Both the position numbers and the translations under genes were made by a program. Source: Cupriavidus sp. YR651 (GTDB lineage Bacteria; Pseudomonadota; Gammaproteobacteria; Burkholderiales; Burkholderiaceae). Taken from it: DNA of 64,000 bases. Each line of letters begins with the position of its first letter. Positions within the stretch are counted from its first letter, which is position 1. The stretch spans positions 342,304 to 406,303 of the forward strand of contig NZ_FMYZ01000001.1 of NCBI RefSeq assembly GCF_900101625.1, given 5' to 3'. Positions 41,430-50,159 of the stretch are shown here, one piece after another. The notes beneath the pieces were generated by a model. The model was not told the origin of the DNA. It searched no databases and worked only from the letters and a program-made list of their open reading frames with translations.

Positions 41430-42044
41430 CTACCGCCCCGCCAGCCCGTGTGTGATCAGGTCGAACGCCGAATCCACCACTTTGTCCATCGACGCCGGCC
41501 GCTTCCACAACGCGTACCGCATGCCCAGGAAATTGCTGATGCCGATCAGGCACCAGGCGCGCACCTCGGCATCGCCCGGCACGATCTCCCCGGCCTCCTC
41601 CGCCTTGGTCAGGCGACGGCTGTAGAGATCGGCGAAGACCTGGAAGTAGCCGATATAGAGCGATTCATCCACGGAGTACGAATCGAGCACGATCCGGTAC
41701 AGGTTCTTGTGCCGCGCCACGAAGGTCAGGAACGCCCGCAGGCCCAGGCGCTCGGCCTCGATCTGGGTGGCGGCCGGCGCCACGTGCTTGCGCACGTGCG
41801 CACGCACCAGTTCCAGCATGTGCTGGACCAGCGCGCGGAACAGTTCTTCCTTGTCCTTGAAATAGAGGTAGAAGGTGCCCATGGCCACCTGCGCCTCCTG
41901 CGTGATCTCGGAGATCGAGGCGGCGTGATAGCCCTTTTCGCCGAAGACCTTCTCGGCGGCGCGCAGCAGCGCCTCCCGGGTCTTCTGGCCGCGGGCAGTC
42001 TTGGGCGGGGTCAGGCTGGCAATCGCGGTTCCGGACGGGGGCAT
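41430..42044 (-). CDS. TetR family transcriptional regulator
   Basis: A 204-residue repressor. The DNA-binding helix-turn-helix is REALLRAAEKVFGEKGYHAASISEITQEAQVAMGTFYLYFKDKEELF. The C-terminal half is a helical ligand domain with a TetR_C pattern (RFLTFVARHKNLYRIVLDS-like). Its promoter carries a perfect dyad (42064-42089). As first gene, 69 bases before the binding-protein gene on the same strand, it probably autoregulates the entire transporter, ligase, hydrolase and MaoC operon, with an acyl-CoA or the free acid as inducer. Confidence 0.92.
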   Translation of the reverse strand: MPPSGTAIASLTPPKTARGQKTREALLRAAEKVFGEKGYHAASISEITQEAQVAMGTFYLYFKDKEELFRALVQHMLELVRAHVRKHVAPAATQIEAERLGLRAFLTFVARHKNLYRIVLDSYSVDESLYIGYFQVFADLYSRRLTKAEEAGEIVPGDAEVRAWCLIGISNFLGMRYALWKRPASMDKVVDSAFDLITHGLAGR

Positions 42045-42063
42045 CGGCTCGGGGCCCTTTCTA

Positions 42064-42089
42064 GAAACATGACAAGTGATTCATGTTTC
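42064..42089 (-). promoter_or_regulatory. TetR operator candidate
   Basis: GAAACATGA-8-TCATGTTTC is a perfect 9-bp inverted repeat located 20 bases before the TetR start codon, the size and position expected of a TetR autoregulatory operator. Confidence 0.65.
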
Positions 42090-42167
42090 ATCCTATAAAG
42101 GGCCGGACGGCGCTGTCAATTGGTGACTTACCCGTACCTCGCGCGTGCGATGACGATCAGGAGGGGA

Positions 42168-42548
42168 TCAGGAGAGGACCCGGTATGTCCAGATGCCGAG
42201 GGCGGTGAGCACCAGCGACCCGCCCAGGTGCAGCGCCACGTGGGCCAGCGCCCAGCGGTAGTCGCCGGCCAGCAGGTTGCCGATGACCTCGCTCGAGAAG
42301 GTGGAAAACGTGGTCAGACCGCCCAGGAAGCCAGTTACAGCCAGCAACCGCCACTCCTGTGGCAGCGCGGCGTGCGTGTCGAAGAAGGCCACCGCGAGGC
42401 CAATCAGGTAGCCCCCGACCAGGTTGGATGCCAGCGTGCCGTAAGGCAGCGCCGGATTGGCGGCATTCCACAGCACCGAAAATCCCCAGCGCAGCCACGC
42501 GCCCACGGCGGCGCCGACGCCGACCGCGACAAACCCCAGCGGACCCAT
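42168..42548 (-). CDS. crcB: Fluoride channel CrcB/Fluc
   Basis: A 126-residue protein with four membrane helices. [28 protein letters not shown] and [16 protein letters not shown] are the Fluc blocks with the pore Asn and the Phe/Ser/Thr track. It forms dual-topology dimers exporting fluoride. It is the last gene of moeA-moaD-moaE-crcB with 16 bases to moaE. No fluoride riboswitch can be placed in so short a gap. Confidence 0.95.
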   Translation of the reverse strand: MGPLGFVAVGVGAAVGAWLRWGFSVLWNAANPALPYGTLASNLVGGYLIGLAVAFFDTHAALPQEWRLLAVTGFLGGLTTFSTFSSEVIGNLLAGDYRWALAHVALHLGGSLVLTALGIWTYRVLS

Positions 42549-42564
42549 TCAGTCGTCCTTGTTG

Positions 42565-43041
42565 TTATTTTTCGTCTGCATTAAACGATTCGATGCCCCA
42601 GCGCCGCAGCGCCGCATCGTCCGAGACGCGCGCATCGACCCAGCGGGCGCCCTCGGGCGTGGCCTCCTTCTTCCAGAACGGGGCCTCGGACTTCAGGTAA
42701 TCCATGATGAACTCGCAAGCGGCAAAGGCGTCGCCGCGATGGGCGGACGACACCACCACCAGCACGATCTGGTCCAGCGGCTGCAGCAGGCCGACGCGGT
42801 GCACAATGGTCACGCCGAGCAGCGGCCAGCGCTCGCGCGCGGCGGCCTCGATCCGGGCCAGCGCCTTTTCGGTCATGCCGGGATAGTGCTCCAGCTCCAT
42901 CGTGCTGACGCTGCTGCCGCCGCTGACATCGCGCACCGTGCCGACAAAGCTGGCGACCGCGCCCACGGCGGGATTGCCGGCGCGCAGCGCGGCCACTTCC
43001 GCGCCCAGGTCAAAGTCCTCGTGCTGTACGCGCGCGGCCAT
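42565..43041 (-). CDS. moaE: Molybdopterin synthase catalytic subunit MoaE
   Basis: A 158-residue protein with VGAVASFVGTVRDVSGG, MELEHYPGMTEKAL, VTIVHRVGLLQPLDQIVLVVVSSAHRGDAFAACEFIMDYLKSEAPFWKKE, the standard MoaE blocks including the active-site Lys residues. With MoaD it converts cPMP to molybdopterin. It starts one base after the moaD stop. Confidence 0.97.
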   Translation of the reverse strand: MAARVQHEDFDLGAEVAALRAGNPAVGAVASFVGTVRDVSGGSSVSTMELEHYPGMTEKALARIEAAARERWPLLGVTIVHRVGLLQPLDQIVLVVVSSAHRGDAFAACEFIMDYLKSEAPFWKKEATPEGARWVDARVSDDAALRRWGIESFNADEK

Positions 43042-43042
43042 C

Positions 43043-43300
43043 TCAGCCTCCGGTCACGGGCGGGAAGAACGCCACCTCGCAGCCATCGGCCAGCGGGGTG
43101 TCGGCACGGGCCACGGCATGGTCCACGGCCATGCGCAGCGCGCGGCCCTCGGCCAGCGCCTCGGCCCAGCTGCCGCCACGGGCACGCAGCCAGCCGCGCA
43201 GGTCACCGACCGTACGGACGTCGGCAGGGACCTCGGCACGTTCGGCGCCCTGCCCTACCTGCTCACGTACGCTTGCGAAATATCGAAGTTCGAGTTGCAT
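43043..43300 (-). CDS. moaD: Molybdopterin synthase sulfur carrier subunit MoaD
   Basis: An 85-residue ubiquitin-like protein beginning MQLELRYFASVREQVG and ending CEVAFFPPVTGG. The C-terminal Gly-Gly is adenylated and thiocarboxylated to carry the dithiolene sulfur. It lies 26 bases after moeA. Confidence 0.97.
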   Translation of the reverse strand: MQLELRYFASVREQVGQGAERAEVPADVRTVGDLRGWLRARGGSWAEALAEGRALRMAVDHAVARADTPLADGCEVAFFPPVTGG

Positions 43301-43326
43301 GATGATGTCGCTTGCCTCGCCGGCAC

Positions 43327-44568
43327 TCAGGCCAGCAGGCCGTCAAACGAAATGAACTGGACGATGTCGCCGCGCCGGATCGCCTGGTTCGGAGGATTGT
43401 CGATCAGCCCGTCGCCCCAGACCGTGGACGTCAGCACGCCAGAGCTCTGGTTCGGGAACAGATCCAGCCCGCCCGCATCGTTGATGCGCGCACGCAGGAA
43501 TTCGTTGCGGCGGTCACCCGTCGGCAGGTCGAAATCGGCCCGCAGCGGCAGGCGGCGCGGCGTCACGTCCGCCACGCCCTGCAGGCGCAGCAGGAATGGC
43601 CGCACGAACAGCAGGAATGTCACGAAACTGGATACCGGATTACCGGGCAGACCCAGGAAGAAGGCCGGCGCCGCCGTGCCGTTGGCGACTTGCCCGAAGG
43701 CCAGTGGCTTGCCCGGCTTGATCGCGATCTGCCACAGGTCAAGCCGCCCTTCGGCGGTGACCGCCGGGCGGATGTGGTCTTCCTCGCCCACCGACACGCC
43801 GCCTGACGTGATGATGAGGTCGTTGCCTTCCGCCGCGCGGCGCAGCGTGTCGCGCGTGGCGTCCAGGGTGTCCGGCACGATGCCGAAGTCGCTCACCTCG
43901 CAGCCGAGGTTTTCCAGCAGGCCGCGCAACGTGAAACGGTTGGAGTTGTAGATGGCGCCCGGCTTGAGCGGTTCGCCGGGCATAGCGAGTTCGTCGCCGG
44001 TGAAGAACACGGCCACCCGCACCCGGCGGATCACGTCGAGCTTCGCCTGCCCAACGGATGCCGCCAGCCCCAGCGCCTGCGGCGTCAGCCGCGTGCCGGC
44101 GGGCAGGATCTCGCTGCCGGCCTCGATGTCCTCGCCGGCGCGGCGAATCCATTCGCCCGATGCCGGCACGTGGTTGACGACCACGGCATCCCCGTCCGCC
44201 ACGCACTGCTCCTGCATGACCACGGCATCGGCGCCGGGAGGAATCAACCCGCCCGTGAAGATGCGTGCGGCAGTGCCGGCGGCCAGCGCGCTGCCCACGT
44301 GGCCAGCCGGAATCCGCTGCGACACCGGCAGGCGCGTACCGGGCGCGGGCACGTCGGCGGCGCGCATGACGTAGCCGTCCATCGACGTGTTGTCGGCAGG
44401 CGGCACACGCAGCGAACTGGTCACCGGCGCAGCCAGCACGCGGCCGTTGGCTTGCAGCGTGTCGACGGTCTCGGTCTGGGCAATGGGGCGAACCCCGGCC
44501 ATCAGGGCCTCGAGGGCCTGGGCCATGGTCAGCATCGGGGGACGGTTGGGCGCGGCAGCTTGGGTCAT
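43327..44568 (-). CDS. moeA: Molybdopterin molybdenumtransferase MoeA
   Basis: A 413-residue protein. LRVPPADNTSMDGYVMRAAD, GTAARIFTGGLIPPGADAVVMQE, VAVFFTGDEL, NSNRFTLRGLLENLGCEV and TSGGVSVGEEDHIRPAV are the MoeA blocks, with the molybdate-site Asp in the GGVSVGE region. It inserts molybdate into adenylylated molybdopterin. The start at 44568 is the first that gives family sequence; the frame is open upstream across the thrC terminator. First gene of the moco operon. Confidence 0.96.
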   Translation of the reverse strand: MTQAAAPNRPPMLTMAQALEALMAGVRPIAQTETVDTLQANGRVLAAPVTSSLRVPPADNTSMDGYVMRAADVPAPGTRLPVSQRIPAGHVGSALAAGTAARIFTGGLIPPGADAVVMQEQCVADGDAVVVNHVPASGEWIRRAGEDIEAGSEILPAGTRLTPQALGLAASVGQAKLDVIRRVRVAVFFTGDELAMPGEPLKPGAIYNSNRFTLRGLLENLGCEVSDFGIVPDTLDATRDTLRRAAEGNDLIITSGGVSVGEEDHIRPAVTAEGRLDLWQIAIKPGKPLAFGQVANGTAAPAFFLGLPGNPVSSFVTFLLFVRPFLLRLQGVADVTPRRLPLRADFDLPTGDRRNEFLRARINDAGGLDLFPNQSSGVLTSTVWGDGLIDNPPNQAIRRGDIVQFISFDGLLA

Positions 44569-44600
44569 GTGATCGTGGCTGGTAACAGGTTGGCCCCATG

Positions 44601-44631
44601 AAAAACAGCCCCCGGCGGAACGCCTGGGGGC
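44601..44631 (-). terminator. Intrinsic terminator of the alaC-hom-thrC operon
   Basis: A GC-rich stem GCCCCCGGCG paired with CGCC-T-GGGGGC (one bulged T, loop GAA) followed by T5 on the minus strand, about 100 bases past the thrC stop and before moeA. Confidence 0.75.
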
Positions 44632-44728
44632 CGTGGCAGCGGGCCCGGCAAACCCGATTGTAGCGAGTTGACGCCGGACCGGCGGGCAGAAGCGCCGGGC
44701 GACCGTGCCCGGCATGACAGGCCCCTGA

Positions 44729-46174
44729 TTACAGGCCCGTGTGACGGGCAATGTACGCCTTGACCGTGTCGGCGCTAGCCGGCATGACCTCGAAGCGCTG
44801 TGGCAGCTTTTCGATGCCGTCGAACGCGGCCGGCCGCTCGGGCTCGTGGCCCAGCGCCTCGCGAATCGTGTCGGCGAACTTGGCCGGCAGTGCCGTTTCC
44901 AGCACGACCATCGGCACGCCCGCGGACAGGTGCTCGCGCGCCACCTTCACGCCATCGGCGGTATGGGTGTCGATCGTCACGCCATAGCGCTGGTTGACGT
45001 CGCGGATCGTGGCCAGGCGGTCGTCATGCGTGCTGCGGCCGGAGACAAAGCCGAACTGGCGGATGCGGTCGAATTCCGGCGTGCCGGCCAGGTCGAAGCC
45101 GCCCTGGCCATCCACGTCGCGGAACAGCGCCGTCAGCTTGCCGGCATCCTGGCCCAGCAGATCGAACACGAAGCGCTCGAAGTTGGACGCCTTGGAGATG
45201 TCCATGCTCGGGCTCGACGTGTGGTACGTCTGCGCCGAGGTGCGCACGCGGTACGTGCCGGTGCGGAAGAACTCGTCGAGCACGTCGTTCTCGTTGGTGG
45301 CCACCACCAGCTTGTCGATCGGCAGGCCCATCATGCGCGCGATGTGCCCGGCGCAGACGTTGCCGAAGTTGCCGGACGGCACGCAGAACGACACCTTCTG
45401 GCCGGGGCCATCGGTCGCCAGCAGCCAGCCCTTGAAGTAGTACACCACCTGGGCCACCACGCGCGCCCAATTGATCGAATTGACCGTGCCGATGCGCTGG
45501 CGAGCCTTGAACGCGTGATCGTTGGAGACGGCCTTGACGATATCCTGCGCGTCGTCGAAAACGCCTTCGATGGCGATGTTGAAGATGTTCGGGTCCTGCA
45601 GGCTGAACATCTGCGCAGTCTGGAACGCGCTCATCTTGCGATGCGGGCTCAGCATGAATACGCGGATGCCTTCCTTGCCGCGCATCGCATATTCGGCCGC
45701 GCTGCCGGTGTCGCCCGAGGTGGCACCCAGGATGTTGAGCTTCAGCCCGGCCCGCTTCAACGCGTACTCGAACAGGTTGCCCAGCAACTGCATCGCCATG
45801 TCCTTGAAGGCCAGCGTCGGGCCGTTGGACAGGCCCAGCAGTTGCAGCTTCGTACCGCCCTCCTCGCCCAGCGTGCGCAGCGGCGTGATGTCGGCGGTGT
45901 TGTCGCCCGTGCGCGCGTTGCAGTACACGTCGGCCGTGTAGGTCTTGCGCGTCAGCGCGCGCAGGTCCTCGGCGGGAATGTCATCGCAGAAGCGCGACAG
46001 GATCTCGAACGCAAGGTCCGCGTACGGCAGCTTGCGCCAGGCCTCCAGTTCCTCGGCCGTGATTTGCGGGTACTGCTTCGGCAGGTACAGGCCGCCATCC
46101 GGCGCCAGGCCACCCAGCAGGATCTCGGAGAACGATTGCGGCACGTCATGGCCGCGCGTCGACTGGTATTTCAT
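44729..46174 (-). CDS. thrC: Threonine synthase
   Basis: A 481-residue PLP enzyme of the long class. MKYQSTRGHDVPQSFSEILLGGLAPDGGLYLP opens it, the PLP lysine is in GPTLAFKDMAMQLLGNL, and ILGATSGDTGSAAEYAMRGK and FCVPSGNFGNVCAGHIARMMGLP follow. It converts O-phosphohomoserine to threonine. It lies 12 bases after hom. The kinase gene thrB is not in the window. Confidence 0.97.
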   Translation of the reverse strand: MKYQSTRGHDVPQSFSEILLGGLAPDGGLYLPKQYPQITAEELEAWRKLPYADLAFEILSRFCDDIPAEDLRALTRKTYTADVYCNARTGDNTADITPLRTLGEEGGTKLQLLGLSNGPTLAFKDMAMQLLGNLFEYALKRAGLKLNILGATSGDTGSAAEYAMRGKEGIRVFMLSPHRKMSAFQTAQMFSLQDPNIFNIAIEGVFDDAQDIVKAVSNDHAFKARQRIGTVNSINWARVVAQVVYYFKGWLLATDGPGQKVSFCVPSGNFGNVCAGHIARMMGLPIDKLVVATNENDVLDEFFRTGTYRVRTSAQTYHTSSPSMDISKASNFERFVFDLLGQDAGKLTALFRDVDGQGGFDLAGTPEFDRIRQFGFVSGRSTHDDRLATIRDVNQRYGVTIDTHTADGVKVAREHLSAGVPMVVLETALPAKFADTIREALGHEPERPAAFDGIEKLPQRFEVMPASADTVKAYIARHTGL

Positions 46175-46186
46175 GGATACGGCGTC

Positions 46187-47497
46187 TTAGTTCAGTTCTT
46201 CCATGCGCAGGCGCGTCACGGCGGACAACACGGTCGACAGCGACTCGATGCTGCGGATGGCGGCGTTGACCTGCTTTTCGCGGGTCAGGTGCGTCAGGAT
46301 GATGATGTCGGTCTGCGGCTCGCCTTCGCGCGATTCCTTCTGCAGCATCGCGTCGATGCTGATGCCGGCTTCGGCCAGGATGCGGGTGATCTCGGCAAGC
46401 ACGCCGGTCTCGTCGGACACTCGCATGCGCAGGTAGTACGAGCTCGTGACTTCCTCGATCGGCAGCACCGGCACGCTCGACAGCTCGTCCGGCTGGAACG
46501 CCAGGTGCGGCACGCGGTGATTCGGGTCCGCGGTGTGCAGGCGGGTCACGTCGACCAGGTCGGCGATCACGGCCGAGGCGGTCGGCTCGGCGCCCGCGCC
46601 CTTGCCGTAGTACAGCGTGGCGCCCACGGCATCGGCCTGCACGAGCACGGCGTTCATCGCGCCTTCCACGTTGGCGATCAGGCGCGAGGCCGGCACCAGC
46701 GTCGGATGCACGCGCAGCTCCACGCCCTCTTCCCGGCGGCGCGTGATGCCCAGCAGCTTGATGCGATAGCCCAGTTCCTCGGCATACTTGATGTCGATCG
46801 CGGACAGGTGCGTGATACCTTCCACGTGCGCGCGGTCGAACTGCACCGGCATGCCGAAGGCGATGGCGCTCATCAGCGTGACCTTGTGCGCGGCGTCGAT
46901 GCCCTCGATGTCGAACGTCGGGTCGGCTTCGGCATAGCCCAGTTGCTGGGCTTCCTTCAGCACGGTGTCGAAATCCAGACCCTTGTCACGCATCTCCGAC
47001 AGGATGAAGTTCGTCGTGCCGTTGATGATGCCGGCGATCCACTGGATGCGGTTGGCGGTGAGGCCCTCGCGCAGCGCCTTGATGATGGGGATGCCCCCGG
47101 CCACGGCCGCTTCGAAGGCGACGATCACGCCCTTCTTGCGCGCGGCTTCGAAGATCTCGTTGCCGTGCAGGGCCAGCAGCGCCTTGTTGGCGGTGACCAC
47201 GTGCTTGCCGTTCTCGATCGCCTTGAGCACGAGCTCGCGGGCGATGCCGTAGCCGCCGATCAGTTCCACGACGATGTCGATGTCCGGACGCGTCACCACC
47301 TCGTTCGCATCGCTGACCACATCCACGGTGCCACCGGTCAGCTCGCGGGCGCGCTCGGTGTTGAGGTCGGCGACCACCGCAATCTCAATGCCGCGGCCTG
47401 CACGACGACGAATTTCTTCCTGATTGCGCTTTAGCACGTTGAACGTGCCGCTACCGACGGTACCGATGCCGAGAAGGCCGACTTTGATGGGATTCAT
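46187..47497 (-). CDS. hom: Homoserine dehydrogenase
   Basis: A 436-residue monofunctional enzyme. It has NAD(P)-binding VGLLGIGTVGSGTFNVL, NKALLALHGNEIFEAARKKGVIVAFEAAVAGGIPIIKALREGL with the catalytic Lys and Asp region, and a C-terminal ACT domain (YYLRMRVSDETGVLAEITRILAEAGISIDAM) likely to sense threonine. It makes homoserine from aspartate semialdehyde. Middle gene of alaC-hom-thrC. Confidence 0.97.
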   Translation of the reverse strand: MNPIKVGLLGIGTVGSGTFNVLKRNQEEIRRRAGRGIEIAVVADLNTERARELTGGTVDVVSDANEVVTRPDIDIVVELIGGYGIARELVLKAIENGKHVVTANKALLALHGNEIFEAARKKGVIVAFEAAVAGGIPIIKALREGLTANRIQWIAGIINGTTNFILSEMRDKGLDFDTVLKEAQQLGYAEADPTFDIEGIDAAHKVTLMSAIAFGMPVQFDRAHVEGITHLSAIDIKYAEELGYRIKLLGITRRREEGVELRVHPTLVPASRLIANVEGAMNAVLVQADAVGATLYYGKGAGAEPTASAVIADLVDVTRLHTADPNHRVPHLAFQPDELSSVPVLPIEEVTSSYYLRMRVSDETGVLAEITRILAEAGISIDAMLQKESREGEPQTDIIILTHLTREKQVNAAIRSIESLSTVLSAVTRLRMEELN

Positions 47498-47548
47498 GGA
47501 CGTCTGACTCTGGGTTGCTTGATGCGGGAAATGGGGCGCCCCGGCGGC

Positions 47549-48778
47549 CTAGGCCGTGCCGTGACGTTTGCGATAGGTTTCCAGGAAGCGGCCCACGCGG
47601 CCAATCGCCTCGCGCAGGTCTTCCTCGTGCGGCAGGAACACGATCCGGAAGTGGTCCGGCGCGCCCCAGTTGAAGCCGGTGCCCTGCACCAGCAGCACCT
47701 TCGATTCCTGCAGCAGTTCGTAGATGAATTCCTGGTCGTCCTGGATGGGATACATCGACAGGTCGAGCTTGGGGAACAGGTACAGCGCCGCCTTGGGCTT
47801 GACGCAGGTGACGCCGGGGATCTTCGTGATCAGCTCGTAGGCCAGGTCGCGCTGGCGACGCAGGCGGCCACCTTCGCCCACGAGGTCGTTGATGCTCTGG
47901 TAGCCGCCCAGCGCGGTCTGGATGGCCCACTGGCCCGGCACGTTGGCGCACAGGCGCATCGAGGACAGCATGTTCAGGCCCTCGATATAGTCCTGCGCGG
48001 GACGCTTGTCGCCCGACACCACCATCCAGCCGGCGCGGTAGCCGCACGAGCGGTAGTTCTTGGACAGCCCGTTGAAGGTCACCGTCAGCACGTCGGTGGA
48101 CAGCGAACCGATCGACGTGTGCGTGTGGCCGTCGTACAGCACCTTGTCATAGATCTCGTCGGCAAAGATGATCAGGCCGTGCTCGCGCGCAATGACGACG
48201 ATCTCTTCCAGCAACGCATCCGAATACAGCGCCCCGGTGGGGTTGTTCGGATTGATGATGACGATGGCCTTGGTGTTCGGCGTGATCTTGCGGCGGATGT
48301 CTTCGAGGTCCGGCATCCACTCGTTGGCCTCGTCGCAGACATAGTGCACGGGGGTGCCGCCGGAGAGGCTCACGGCGGCCGTCCACAGCGGATAGTCCGG
48401 GGCCGGCACCAGCACCTCGTCGCCACCGTTGAGCAGCGCGTTCATCGCCATCACGATCAGCTCGGACGCGCCGTTGCCGACGTAGATGTCATCCAGCCCC
48501 ACGCCCTGGATCTTCTTTTCCTGGGTGTAGTGCATGATCGCCTTGCGCGCGGCGAAAATGCCCTTGGAGTCCGAGTAGCCCGCCGAGTTGGGCAGGTTGC
48601 GCATCATGTCCTGCTGGATCTCTTCCGGGGCGTCGAATCCGAACACGGCCAGATTGCCGATGTTCAGCTTGATGATCTTGTGCCCTTCCTCTTCCATCTG
48701 CTTGGCCTTTTCCAGCACCGGGCCGCGGATGTCATAGCAAACGTTCTGAAGCTTGTTGGATTTCTGGATGGGTTTCAC
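47549..48778 (-). CDS. alaC: Alanine-synthesising PLP aminotransferase (AlaA/AlaC type)
   Basis: A 409-residue class I aminotransferase. VKPIQKSNKLQNVCYDIRGPVLEKAKQMEEEGHKIIKLNIGN is the characteristic opening, NPNNPTGALY carries the conserved Asn-Pro, FADEIYDKVLYDG the PLP Asp/Tyr and FNGLSKNYRSCGYRAGW the Schiff-base Lys. I used the GTG at 48778 because the conserved N-terminus begins there. In this lineage the gene precedes hom, and the proteins make alanine from pyruvate. The alaA versus alaC assignment is by similarity only. Confidence 0.9.
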   Translation of the reverse strand: MKPIQKSNKLQNVCYDIRGPVLEKAKQMEEEGHKIIKLNIGNLAVFGFDAPEEIQQDMMRNLPNSAGYSDSKGIFAARKAIMHYTQEKKIQGVGLDDIYVGNGASELIVMAMNALLNGGDEVLVPAPDYPLWTAAVSLSGGTPVHYVCDEANEWMPDLEDIRRKITPNTKAIVIINPNNPTGALYSDALLEEIVVIAREHGLIIFADEIYDKVLYDGHTHTSIGSLSTDVLTVTFNGLSKNYRSCGYRAGWMVVSGDKRPAQDYIEGLNMLSSMRLCANVPGQWAIQTALGGYQSINDLVGEGGRLRRQRDLAYELITKIPGVTCVKPKAALYLFPKLDLSMYPIQDDQEFIYELLQESKVLLVQGTGFNWGAPDHFRIVFLPHEEDLREAIGRVGRFLETYRKRHGTA

Positions 48779-48909
48779 GATGCGGATGTCAGGGCAGGCT
48801 GGCCAGTCTGGCGTGGCAGCGGTCTTGGGAATCTTCTGGAATGTCCTGGGCGTCAGGCGGCGCGTCCGCTGCAATGCAACGCGAACGTGGCAGACAGGGA
48901 GGCAAAAGC

Positions 48910-48915
48910 TATAAT
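48910..48915 (+). promoter_or_regulatory. Consensus -10 box upstream of the Mth938 gene
   Basis: A perfect TATAAT lies in the alaC/Mth938 divergent region, 166 bases before the plus-strand TTG start. The -35 region at correct spacing (near 48887) is weak. A minus-strand -10 for alaC may overlap it. Confidence 0.4.
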
Positions 48916-49080
48916 TTATCGGATTATGACAGACTTCGGCATGGATTCTTGCATTGCAGCGACCGATTCGGACGGCGCGCGCACGATCCTGCCACCAACC
49001 CGTCGCCAGCCCCCGCTGCGGCCCCTCCCGCAGCCGGGATGGCACGCATGGCCCGGCCCGGCGGCACAGAGGTCCCTCCC

Positions 49081-49464
49081 TTGAGACTCCACGCCGACAA
49101 ACCCCAGAATCTGAATACCGTGACCTCCTATGGTCCGGGCTATATCGAAATCAACCTGGTCCGCCACGACCAGTCCGTCCTGGTCATGCCGGAGGGCGAG
49201 ATCGAGCCGTGGCCCGTCAGCCGCTTTGAAGACCTGGAACCAGCCCACTTCGAGGCGCTGCTGGAAAAAGGCCCCGAAGTCGTGCTGCTGGGCACCGGCG
49301 ACCGCCTGCGCTTCCCGCACCCCCGCCTGACCGCCGCGCTCTCCCGCCGTCACATCGGCGTGGACGCCATGGACTTGCAGGCCGCATGCCGCACCTACAA
49401 TATCCTGATGGCCGAAGGCCGCAAGGTGGCCGCCGTGCTGCTGGTGGAGCCCGCCGCCGGCTGA
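49081..49464 (+). CDS. Mth938-like domain protein
   Basis: A 127-residue protein if started at the TTG at 49081: LRLHADKPQNLNTVTSYGPGYIEINLVRH, then SVLVMPEGEIEPWPV, EVVLLGTGDRLRFPHP and MDLQAACRTYNILMAEGRKVAAVLL. These are the blocks of the Mth938/NDUFAF3-like family; the eukaryotic relative is a complex I assembly factor, the bacterial role is unproven. An AGAGG element sits upstream of the TTG. An in-frame ATG 20 codons earlier (MARMARPGG) is possible but its extension looks unconserved. Divergent from alaC. Confidence 0.88.
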   Translation: MRLHADKPQNLNTVTSYGPGYIEINLVRHDQSVLVMPEGEIEPWPVSRFEDLEPAHFEALLEKGPEVVLLGTGDRLRFPHPRLTAALSRRHIGVDAMDLQAACRTYNILMAEGRKVAAVLLVEPAAG

Positions 49465-49627
49465 GCCCCGGCCTGCCGAACATATCGTCCGGAAATTTGC
49501 CAAGTTGAGCCGGCGCCACGCTTGAAGTCCTGCGGACTGCCCCAATCTGCACCCGCCATGGCACAAGCCCAGTGCAAAAAGGGCCGCCGTCACCGATGAT
49601 GCACCGCCATCCAGGAGAGCCACCAGC

Positions 49628-50089
49628 ATGACCGTCAGTCTCAACAAGGCCGTCCCCGACTTCCAGGCCCCCGCTACCGGCGGGGACTTCCGGCTTGCCA
49701 CCCAGCATGGCAAGACCGTGGTGCTGTACTTCTACCCGAAGGACAACACGCCGGGTTGCACCACCGAGGCCATGAACTTCCGCGACGAGTACGCGGCCTT
49801 CGAGAAGGCCGGCGCCGCGGTGTTTGGCATCTCGCGTGACAGCATGAAGTCGCACGAGAACTTCAAGGCCAAGCTGGAGCTGCCATTCGAACTGATTTCC
49901 GATGGCGACGAGGCCATCTGCAATCTGTTCGATGTCATCAAGATGAAAAAGATGTATGGCAAGGAGGTCCGCGGGATCGAGCGCAGCACATTCATCCTCG
50001 ACAGCAAGGGCATCCTGCGACACGAGATGCGCGGCATCAAGGTACCGAATCACGTCGACGAGGTGCTGGAGATCGTCAAGGGGATGTAG
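49628..50089 (+). CDS. bcp: Thioredoxin-dependent thiol peroxidase (Bcp/PrxQ)
   Basis: A 153-residue peroxiredoxin. VVLYFYPKDNTPGCTTEAMNFRDEY carries the peroxidatic Cys44 with its Thr and Pro partners, and FGISRDSMKSHENFKAKLELPFELISD follows. The resolving Cys found five residues later in Escherichia coli Bcp is Met49 here. The only other Cys is Cys98 (EAICNLF), the position used by the PrxQ-beta type. It reduces hydroperoxides. Monocistronic, with a GGAG element before the ATG. Confidence 0.95.
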   Translation: MTVSLNKAVPDFQAPATGGDFRLATQHGKTVVLYFYPKDNTPGCTTEAMNFRDEYAAFEKAGAAVFGISRDSMKSHENFKAKLELPFELISDGDEAICNLFDVIKMKKMYGKEVRGIERSTFILDSKGILRHEMRGIKVPNHVDEVLEIVKGM

Positions 50090-50159
50090 TCCGGCCGGCC
50101 GCCGGTGCAGTGACGAGACAGAGACGCAACACTGGCTCGATCGTCTGTCCGGCAACCAA

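Noticed and set aside
42549-42564. Fluoride riboswitch in front of crcB
   Set aside because: Only 16 bases separate crcB from moaE, too short for the aptamer.
47498-47548. Threonine attenuator before hom
   Set aside because: The 51-base gap holds no leader peptide rich in Thr/Ile codons and no terminator hairpin.
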